A stretch of DNA of 5,218 nt from assembly GCA_934373375.1 (NCBI GenBank), contig CAKROP010000173.1:1-5218 (forward strand), read 5' to 3'. This DNA comes from an uncultured Anaerosacchariphilus sp. (GTDB lineage: Bacteria; Bacillota; Clostridia; Lachnospirales; Lachnospiraceae). The notes under the pieces were generated by a model. It searched no databases, was not told the DNA's origin, and saw only the letters and a list, made by a program, of their open reading frames with translations. Shown in pieces: positions 1-4,841 of this stretch; the stretch's first letter is position 1; each line of letters begins with the position of its first letter. The position numbers and the translations under genes are program-made.

Positions 1-1544
1 CCGTAGGCCTTGCTGCTGACTACATTTGGTACGTAATCATCCATGTCGGACTCCTGCGCCAGCTCCTCAGCGGTCTTAGGTCTCTCCTCCCAGAGTCTGG
101 TGTAAAACGGTACCGCGTTGATGACCTTCTCCGCCGGAACCTCCTTCAGGGTCTCCTCGATGCCTTCGCGCACCCAGTTAATGCTTGCCACGCTGCCGGC
201 CTCCTCAGAGCCTGCGTAATGCTCGTCATAGCCCATGATAATCAGGTAATCGGCCACCACACCCTGCTCCGCGCGGTTATAGAAGCGATTATGATCCGCC
301 GGACGGTAATTGTCCACGGAAAGGATGATGCCGTTCAGGCGGCACATGATGGACAGCTCCCTCAGGAACTCCACGTAACCCTTAGCGGAATCTTCATTGA
401 TATATTCAAAGTCTATATTGATACCGTCCAGATCAAACTCGATGGCCTTGGCAATCAGGTTGCTGACCAGCCGCTGTCTGGATGAGGTCCGGGACAGGAT
501 CTCGTAATCGGTAATGGTGTCCTTGTGGGTGATATCCTCCACCAGCGCCCACACCTCGATGTTGTTCTGGTGGCAGTAGTTTACATAAGTCTGGCTTGCC
601 AGAGAATCAATGTTGCCGTCATTGTCCTTCAGGAAAAACCAGGTGGGGGAAATGGTGGTCAGCCCTTTTGTATTCGCGATCGTCTCCAGCACCTTGCTGT
701 TGGCGTCCGCATTGGTCACCTGATGCCATGCCATATTTATGGTGTAGTCTTTGCTGATATTCGTGTACTCAGGCTCTGTGTAATTGGACTCGGTAGTCTC
801 CTCGCCCTTCTGACCCAGATATTTATTGCGGATGTAACCGATAAAGCCGTTGGACGTACGAACCTTCGTCCAGTCGCCCACGTCCTCGGTCTCCTCCAGC
901 ACGTACAGAGTATCGCCCTTGGACACATCCGTCAGAATCGGGCTCTTAATGCCTGCGCGGTAGCGGACATTGCCGTTCTTCTTCACGGTTACGGTCTCCG
1001 CCGTACCGAACTCCGTCTTAATATTGACACGGTTCACCTCGTCGGTCATCAGTTCATACTGAATGCCTGTGTATTTCTGAATGTATTTCAAAGCCACATA
1101 AGCCGTATCGCCGTCCACCTTCACCGGCGTGTAATCCTCGGTGTAGGACTGCTTCGCCACGGTGTAGGTATTGCTGCCCACGGACGCGGTAATCAGCTCC
1201 GTCGGCGTCGTATACAGCAGCAGATTTTCCTGGGAATCCCAGTAGAAACGGGAATTCAGGTAATCGTACAGGGTATCGGTGGTCACATAGGGCTCACCGT
1301 CGATGACTCTGGCCTTAAAATCCATCATCTGATCATTTAAAATCACTGCCGCCTCATCGCTGGCTGTCACCTCGAAATAGGTATTCCAGCTCATGCGTTC
1401 CTTGGAGGGGCTATATTTTTCATACAGGAAAGCAAACATTACGCCTGCCAGAATCAGTACAATCAGTACAAATACCGCCAGCATCGGCGCTGCTTTTCTT
1501 CTTCCCCGGGGTCTTCTTCGTCTTCTTCGTTTTGTCGTTGCCAT
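1..1544 (-). CDS. Membrane-anchored SH3 domain and GH18 family glycoside hydrolase (3' end outside the window)
   Basis: The frame stays open from the ATG at 1544-1542 to the window edge, giving 514 full codons; the C-terminus is missing. Residues 5-17 are strongly basic, with six arginines in a row at 6-11. Residues 21-40 form one hydrophobic helix, so the protein should be anchored with its N-terminus inside and the rest outside the cell. Residues about 82-113 and 144-175 look like two copper-amine-oxidase-N-type stalk repeats. Residues about 184-244 match a bacterial SH3 domain ending in GYIRNKYLG. The GH18 barrel starts near 268, with SPTWF at 299-303, DGINIDFE at 373-380 (E380 the expected acid/base) and MGYDE at 437-441. 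GH18 enzymes cleave beta-1,4-linked GlcNAc polymers; by analogy with spore and wall GH18 proteins the substrate is probably peptidoglycan, which is inference. The start is fixed by AGGAGG at 1558-1553, eight bases upstream. No other member of an operon is visible. Confidence 0.9.
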   Translation of the reverse strand, partial: MATTKRRRRRRPRGRRKAAPMLAVFVLIVLILAGVMFAFLYEKYSPSKERMSWNTYFEVTASDEAAVILNDQMMDFKARVIDGEPYVTTDTLYDYLNSRFYWDSQENLLLYTTPTELITASVGSNTYTVAKQSYTEDYTPVKVDGDTAYVALKYIQKYTGIQYELMTDEVNRVNIKTEFGTAETVTVKKNGNVRYRAGIKSPILTDVSKGDTLYVLEETEDVGDWTKVRTSNGFIGYIRNKYLGQKGEETTESNYTEPEYTNISKDYTINMAWHQVTNADANSKVLETIANTKGLTTISPTWFFLKDNDGNIDSLASQTYVNYCHQNNIEVWALVEDITHKDTITDYEILSRTSSRQRLVSNLIAKAIEFDLDGINIDFEYINEDSAKGYVEFLRELSIMCRLNGIILSVDNYRPADHNRFYNRAEQGVVADYLIIMGYDEHYAGSEEAGSVASINWVREGIEETLKEVPAEKVINAVPFYTRLWEERPKTAEELAQESDMDDYVPNVVSSKAY

Positions 1545-1552
1545 GGCAGAAA

Positions 1553-1596
1553 CCTCCTATCGGGTCTATCATAACAGAAATTCACCGCCGCGTCAC
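1553..1596 (-). promoter_or_regulatory. Sigma-A-type promoter and Shine-Dalgarno site of the GH18 gene
   Basis: On the minus strand GTGACG (1596-1591, four of six matches to TTGACA) lies 17 bases before TATGAT (1573-1568, five of six). The -10 has an upstream TG (TGTTATGAT), so it is an extended -10. The predicted transcript starts near 1561 and carries AGGAGG at 1558-1553, giving a very short leader of about 17 bases before the ATG at 1544. Spacing and order of the elements are all canonical. Confidence 0.65.
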
Positions 1597-1641
1597 CCAT
1601 TTTCGACAGCTTTCCATCATTTTTTACAGCGGATAAGGCTC

Positions 1642-1697
1642 GCGGCCCGCTCTGTAGGCTCGGAGGGGACCTCGCCTGTTTTTTACCCGCGGGCCGC
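1642..1697. repeat. GC-rich inverted repeat enclosing a terminator-like hairpin
   Basis: GCGGCCCGC at 1642-1650 is the exact reverse complement of GCGGGCCGC at 1689-1697, a 9-base perfect inverted repeat around a 38-base interior. Inside it AGGC (1656-1659) pairs with GCCT (1674-1677) and GAGG (1663-1666) with CCTC (1670-1673), leaving a three-base bulge and a GGA loop. Six T residues follow at 1679-1684. Read on the plus strand this resembles a Rho-independent terminator, yet no plus-strand gene lies upstream. Read on the minus strand it could fold in a leader of a longer GH18 transcript. The pairing is seen directly; any function is inference. Confidence 0.45.
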
Positions 1698-1898
1698 AGC
1701 CGTCCGCTCCCCAAAAGGAGATCGTGATATATTATTCCGGAAAATGCCGCCTGATCCTCTCTCTGAAACCTTTTTATCTGTCAATCGTGGAAATCGCGCC
1801 GAACTGGCGCCTGAGAAATAAAAGCCTGGCTTACTTAAGACTTCTGTAAAAATTATGTTCTTCGCTGCCTCCCTTCCCCGGGCGGCTTTTCCGAATTC

Positions 1899-1928
1899 AT
1901 TATACCCTGTCCTTTTCCGGAAATGCAA
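1899..1928 (-). promoter_or_regulatory. Possible distal minus-strand promoter
   Basis: On the minus strand TTGCAT (1928-1923) lies 18 bases before a perfect TATAAT (1904-1899). If used, it would make a transcript beginning near 1892 with a leader of roughly 350 bases running through the GC-rich block into the GH18 gene. The -35 is poor (three of six), and perfect TATAAT strings are not rare in AT-rich spacers, so this is weak. Confidence 0.25.
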
Positions 1929-1998
1929 GTGAATTGGAAAATTTATGAAATTTTTATAGAAAACCAGATTTTTTCATATTTTCAGCGCAGATTCAATA

Positions 1999-2027
1999 TT
2001 GTATCTCCCAGTCATTTTGTATATAAT
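1999..2027 (+). promoter_or_regulatory. Probable mecA promoter
   Basis: A perfect TATAAT at 2022-2027 follows TTGTAT at 1999-2004 by 17 bases. The DNA upstream is strongly AT-rich, as expected for an UP-type element. Transcription would start near 2034, leaving about 40 bases of leader. The likely ribosome site is GAGG at 2067-2070, which is only four bases from the ATG at 2075; this is closer than usual and may limit initiation. No better in-frame start lies nearby. Confidence 0.6.
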
Positions 2028-2074
2028 AGAATTGAAACCTTTTTAAGCTATATATAAATTGGATGTGAGGATAT

Positions 2075-2827
2075 ATGAAGATAGAAAAGATAAATGATAA
2101 CCAAATACGCTGCACCCTGACCAGAGACGATCTGAATAACCGTCAGCTGAAGCTCAGTGAACTGGCCTACGGTACAGAAAAGGCGAAGGAGCTGTTCCGG
2201 GAAATGATGCAGCAGGCAGCCATCGAATTTGGTTTTGAGGCTGACAATATTCCGCTGATGATCGAAGCGATTCCCATGCCCAACGAATGCATCGTCCTGA
2301 TTATCACCAAGGTCGAGGATCCGGAAGAGCTGGACACCCGCTTCGCCAAATTCGCACCGGGCGGCGACAGCCCCATGCCCGAAGACGCGAATGATCTGGG
2401 CGGTATCCTTCCGGAAGGCGCCGACAATGTCCTGGATATGTTCAAGAAGCTCATTGAAAAGAAGCTCCAGGACTCTACCGCTTCCAGCAAGGAAGAAAAA
2501 GCAGAACAGGCCGTCTCTCTCGCTTCCGAGATTGACCTGACCCGCCTGTATTCCTTCCAGGATCTGGACACCGTCATCGATGCTGCCCATGTGCTTCAGG
2601 GCTTCTACCAGGGTCAGAACTCCCTGTACCGTCTGAAAAAGGATGGCGACTACTGCCTGATTATCCACAAGAGCAGCCACACCCCCGAGGAATTCAACAA
2701 GATTTCCAACATTCTCTCCGAGTACGGCAGCAACGAGAAATATTCCTCCGCCGCCGAGGCCTATATGGCTGAGCACGAGGAGCTGTTAATTGCGGGCGAG
2801 GCGCTGCAGAGATTAGCCGGACTGTAA
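2075..2827 (+). CDS. mecA: Adaptor protein MecA
   Basis: This 250-residue protein is the ClpC adaptor MecA, not the methicillin-resistance penicillin-binding protein that shares the symbol. In Bacillota, MecA binds substrates such as ComK with its N-terminal domain and drives ClpC hexamer assembly with its C-terminal domain, delivering the substrates to ClpCP in the cytoplasm. The N-terminal domain spans about 1-95 and carries the family hallmarks KLSELAYG (26-33), FGFEADNIPLMIEAIP (52-67) and EDPEELDTRFAKFAP (81-95). A flexible, acidic and serine-rich linker covers about 96-152. The C-terminal domain spans about 155-248, starting at RLYSFQDLDTVIDAAHVL. Length and domain order are normal and the frame is intact. 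The gene is transcribed alone, divergent from the GH18 gene, with an insertion sequence 27 bases behind its stop. Which substrates it serves here cannot be read from the window. Confidence 0.93.
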   Translation: MKIEKINDNQIRCTLTRDDLNNRQLKLSELAYGTEKAKELFREMMQQAAIEFGFEADNIPLMIEAIPMPNECIVLIITKVEDPEELDTRFAKFAPGGDSPMPEDANDLGGILPEGADNVLDMFKKLIEKKLQDSTASSKEEKAEQAVSLASEIDLTRLYSFQDLDTVIDAAHVLQGFYQGQNSLYRLKKDGDYCLIIHKSSHTPEEFNKISNILSEYGSNEKYSSAAEAYMAEHEELLIAGEALQRLAGL

Positions 2828-2854
2828 AACAAAATTTTAAAACAGAACGCCAAA

Positions 2855-2870
2855 GGGGCTGTCGCAAAAT
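2855..2870 (+). repeat. Left terminal inverted repeat of the insertion sequence
   Basis: GGGGCTGTCGCAAAAT matches the reverse complement of 4697-4712 with a single difference (C/T at 2863). Extending outward by four bases gives 18 of 20 matches. A hairpin follows at once: AATCATC (2868-2874) and GATGATT (2882-2888). Confidence 0.85.
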
Positions 2871-2916
2871 CATCAACAATAGATGATTGAGCGGTAGCCT
2901 CTGCCGTTATAGACAT

Positions 2917-2961
2917 AAACCGGGATGAAATCTATTTTTCTGGGTTTCATCCCGGTTTTTT
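2917..2961 (+). terminator. Strong Rho-independent terminator hairpin inside the left end of the insertion sequence
   Basis: AAACCGGGATGAAA (2917-2930) pairs perfectly with TTTCATCCCGGTTT (2945-2958), a 14-pair stem with a 14-base loop. A run of six T residues (2956-2961) ends the hairpin on the plus strand. It will therefore stop transcription coming out of mecA before it becomes antisense to the transposase. It also lies 37 bases beyond the transposase stop; on the minus strand only three T residues follow, so there it is a weaker terminator. Confidence 0.8.
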
Positions 2962-2997
2962 GCCGTACTTTAATAAGCCTTTGGTTTTTTACATATT

Positions 2998-4602
2998 TTA
3001 GGCTGGCTGTACTTCAAATAAATACGTTCTGGTTCGCTCCTTCTGGATTTTTGCATGCAGTTTATTCAGGTTATACCCCATGCAAAGCAAAAGAATCTCC
3101 AGTTTTACTTTGGTTTTTCCCCGGAGCAGAAATCTCTGGAATTCGTAATCATTTTTCAAAACTCCGAATGCCCCTTCCACCTGTATGGAACGGTTCATCC
3201 GGTACTTGATCCCGGTTTCGCTCAGGATATTTTCGTATGATTCCTGACGCTTTTCCAGAAAGCTTTTTGAAATATACAGCCGTTTATTCCCTTTCGCACG
3301 GCTACATTTTTCCTTATGGGGACAATTGGCGCAATCCTCGCATTCATACACGGTTACTTCCGATTCATAGCCACTTTTGCTTTTCTGCTTCTTTACGAAA
3401 AGAGCTTTCAACTTTTTACCGGCATGGCAGGTATATGTGTCCGTCTCCTTATCATACCCCATATTTTCACGTTTGCTGATGTCCTGTTTAAAACTACGTT
3501 TCTTCCATTTTTCATAGGTCTGGGGCTTGATATACGGCTTCTGGCCTGAACTACGCAGATAAGTATACCCTTCTTCACTTTCATACCCGGAATCAGCCGT
3601 GACGCTCGGATAACGAAACCCCAGCTTTTCATCCATCATCTTTAAAAATGGAACCAGTGTCCAGACATCATTTCTGTCCTGAAATACATCTGCCGATACA
3701 ATGTATTCGCTGTCTACCCCAATCTGTATGTTATATCCTGGTTTCAACTGGGCATTCCGCATATGGTCATCCTTCATGTGCATAAATGTCGCATCCGGAT
3801 CGGTCTTACAATAATTGTTCCTTCCCTGGAAGCTGGCCGTATGCCAGTCGTAGGTTACCTGCCGTTCCCGGAACCTTTGGAAAAGCTCCAGATATTTCTG
3901 ATTTTTGCTTTTTCGTCTGCCACGTCCATAGACGAACTCTGTTCCATCCTGCTGGCATTTTTCTTCCAGATAGCCAGAGATTTTTTGCAGATCCTGCGCT
4001 CTGGATTCCGCATTTACAGCAAAAGACTGCATGTAATCATGATTTAGAAGCCTTACAGCTTCCTGAATCTTGTGAAACATTTTTTCTTCCCATTTCCCTA
4101 CGGACTTTTTCCAGACGAAAGTATATTTATTGGCGCAGGCTTCCAGCTTGGTTCCATCAATGAAAACGGTTTCCATAGATAATTCTTCCGCGTCTTTCAG
4201 ACGGCGCACCATCTGATAAAACAGGTTTTCGCAGGCCTCCGCGAGAAATCCGGTTCGGAAACGGGCAATCGTACTGTGATCTGGTGCTTTTTGTCCGGCA
4301 AGCAGCCACATAAAGTTGATATCCCTGCGGCAGGCCTGCTCAATTTTCCGGGAAGAATAGATGTTTTGGGAATAAGCATAGGTCAGGATTTTGAACATGG
4401 TCTTCGGGTCCACCGCAGGATTTCTTCCTTTGGAAGAGTAAGCCTTATACAATAAAGTATAATCGAGTTCCTCAAGCTCATGGCTCAGCAGCCGGACAGA
4501 ATCGTCATCTGGGACAAAACCTTCTAAACTTAATGGCAAAACCAGTTGATAAGTTTCATTGAATTCGGTATAATTCTTTTGGTATTTTATTTTACTCGAC
4601 AT
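2998..4602 (-). CDS. IS1182-family DDE transposase
   Basis: A 534-residue transposase that should carry out DNA cleavage and strand transfer at the ends of its own element. The N-terminal part (about 18-120) is the DUF772 or InsH-type domain, with the run YQLVLPLSLEGFVPDDDSVR, then AVDPKTMFKILTYAYS and DHSTIARFRTG. Probable catalytic residues of the RNase H fold are D149 in FIDGTK, D337 in TADSGY and E476 in QVEGAFG. Between the last two lies a cysteine cluster, C421, C424, C427 and C433, common in this family and perhaps metal-binding. No frameshift or stop interrupts it. I keep the ATG at 4602-4600 because the conserved N-terminus begins soon after and the next methionine is residue 69. No Shine-Dalgarno sequence precedes it, and a perfect extended -10 sits only five bases upstream, so the mRNA may be leaderless. 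Confidence 0.92.
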   Translation of the reverse strand: MSSKIKYQKNYTEFNETYQLVLPLSLEGFVPDDDSVRLLSHELEELDYTLLYKAYSSKGRNPAVDPKTMFKILTYAYSQNIYSSRKIEQACRRDINFMWLLAGQKAPDHSTIARFRTGFLAEACENLFYQMVRRLKDAEELSMETVFIDGTKLEACANKYTFVWKKSVGKWEEKMFHKIQEAVRLLNHDYMQSFAVNAESRAQDLQKISGYLEEKCQQDGTEFVYGRGRRKSKNQKYLELFQRFRERQVTYDWHTASFQGRNNYCKTDPDATFMHMKDDHMRNAQLKPGYNIQIGVDSEYIVSADVFQDRNDVWTLVPFLKMMDEKLGFRYPSVTADSGYESEEGYTYLRSSGQKPYIKPQTYEKWKKRSFKQDISKRENMGYDKETDTYTCHAGKKLKALFVKKQKSKSGYESEVTVYECEDCANCPHKEKCSRAKGNKRLYISKSFLEKRQESYENILSETGIKYRMNRSIQVEGAFGVLKNDYEFQRFLLRGKTKVKLEILLLCMGYNLNKLHAKIQKERTRTYLFEVQPA

Positions 4603-4607
4603 AATTT

Positions 4608-4616
4608 ATTATACCA
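4608..4616 (-). promoter_or_regulatory. Extended -10 promoter of the transposase
   Basis: On the minus strand TGGTATAAT (4616-4608) is a perfect extended -10 element. No recognisable -35 lies at the usual distance; the hexamer 17 bases upstream is TCCGAA and falls inside a hairpin. The expected start point, about seven bases past the -10, coincides with the ATG at 4602, so transcription would give an mRNA with essentially no leader. Confidence 0.5.
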
Positions 4617-4622
4617 TGAATG

Positions 4623-4647
4623 GCAGGTTCTTCGGAGCCTGCTTTTT
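4623..4647 (+). terminator. Tetraloop hairpin with T-run near the right end of the insertion sequence
   Basis: GCAGGTTC (4623-4630) pairs with GAGCCTGC (4635-4642) around a TTCG loop; one of the eight pairs is G-U on the plus strand. Five T residues follow at 4643-4647. The C(UUCG)G arrangement is an especially stable tetraloop. The polarity is plus strand, antisense to the transposase. On the minus strand the same arms lie just upstream of the transposase promoter and lack a T-run. Confidence 0.65.
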
Positions 4648-4678
4648 CATTTTTTGCACAAAAAGGAGCTGCTGCTCC

Positions 4679-4698
4679 ATAGATGATTACTCATCTAT
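4679..4698. repeat. Subterminal palindrome at the right end of the insertion sequence
   Basis: ATAGATGA (4679-4686) and TCATCTAT (4691-4698) form a perfect 8-base inverted repeat with a TTAC loop, abutting the right terminal repeat. The left end has an equivalent hairpin at 2868-2888, and both ends share the 10-base string ATAGATGATT (2879-2888 and 4679-4688). Paired palindromes of this sort may be transposase recognition structures. Confidence 0.6.
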
Positions 4699-4712
4699 TT
4701 TGCAACAGCCCC
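4697..4712 (-). repeat. Right terminal inverted repeat of the insertion sequence
   Basis: The reverse complement, GGGGCTGTTGCAAAAT, matches the left end at 15 of 16 positions. One further C at 4713 and TTG at 4714-4716 could belong to the element or to the target. Confidence 0.85.
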
Positions 4713-4726
4713 CTTGAGACAATCTT

Positions 4727-4819
4727 CCGGGAGTTCTCCCGGCCAACCCCAGGTTGGAAAATCAACTTTCCTAAGGAGAGGCTAGGTCGCCTCGAACGTG
4801 GAAAATTGATTTTCCGACC
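4727..4819. repeat. Nested intergenic palindromes, probable shared terminator of two convergent genes
   Basis: Three inverted repeats fill this stretch. CCGGGAG (4727-4733) and CTCCCGG (4736-4742) form a 7-pair stem with a two-base loop. CCAACC (4743-4748) and GGTTGG (4752-4757) form a 6-pair stem with a three-base loop. A long stem pairs 4752-4771 with 4800-4819, with 18 Watson-Crick pairs, one G-U and one C-A mismatch out of 20, and encloses a smaller hairpin of GAGGC (4778-4782) and GCCTC (4789-4793). GGTTGG belongs to both the second and third stems, so they exclude each other. The block lies between the stop of the minus-strand gene at 4842 and the insertion sequence. No good T-run follows on either strand, so a terminator role is inference; a mobile palindromic repeat is the alternative. 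Confidence 0.55.
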
Positions 4820-4841
4820 GTCCGTTGTAGAAGTCCCCCTC

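Larger units (their letters stand above)
1545..2074. other. Divergent intergenic region between the GH18 gene and mecA
   Basis: No convincing gene lies in these 530 bases. The GH18-proximal end holds that gene's promoter. Bases about 1628-1715 are GC-rich and full of inverted repeats. Bases about 1920-2074 are very AT-rich and contain the mecA promoter and a perfect inverted repeat, AAAATTT (1938-1944) and AAATTTT (1948-1954), about 45 bases before the mecA -35. The longer open frames here have no ribosome site or recognisable protein and look like chance. I saw no tRNA, T-box or other named RNA motif. Confidence 0.6.
2855..4712 (-). mobile_element. Complete IS1182-family insertion sequence, about 1.86 kb
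   Basis: The element is bounded by inverted repeats that match at 15 of 16 positions and encodes a single full-length transposase on the minus strand. Both ends carry a small palindrome just inside the inverted repeat. Similarity between the two ends extends four bases further out (CAAA at 2851-2854 against the complement of CTTG at 4713-4716), so the true boundary may be 2851-4716. No direct target duplication is visible. The transposase gene is richer in AT-type codons than its neighbours, in keeping with separate origin. The intact reading frame and matched ends suggest a recent, possibly still active copy. Confidence 0.85.

Noticed and set aside
525..1340. Long plus-strand open frame (271 codons) across the GH18 gene
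   Set aside because: It is antisense to a gene with clear SH3 and GH18 motifs, has no ribosome site and shows no recognisable domain; it follows from the codon bias of the real gene.
1773..1785. Perfect minus-strand TTGACA near 1783-1778
   Set aside because: No -10-like hexamer lies at 16-18 bases downstream on that strand.
1796..1810. GCGCC and GGCGC hairpin
   Set aside because: Only five pairs with no T-run or neighbouring signal; expected by chance.
1393..1821. Plus-strand open frame of 142 codons spanning the GH18 start region
   Set aside because: It runs through the GH18 promoter and start on the opposite strand, is proline- and arginine-rich without a domain, and lacks a ribosome site.
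2048..2776. Minus-strand open frame of 242 codons over mecA
   Set aside because: It mirrors the full-length, motif-rich MecA reading frame on the other strand and has no independent support.
2075..2827. Methicillin-resistance determinant mecA
   Set aside because: The encoded 250-residue protein is the ClpC adaptor MecA; there is no transpeptidase domain or related motif.
4700..4728. Outward promoter from the right end of the insertion sequence
   Set aside because: TTGCAA at 4700-4705 could act as a -35, but no -10 lies 16-18 bases downstream.
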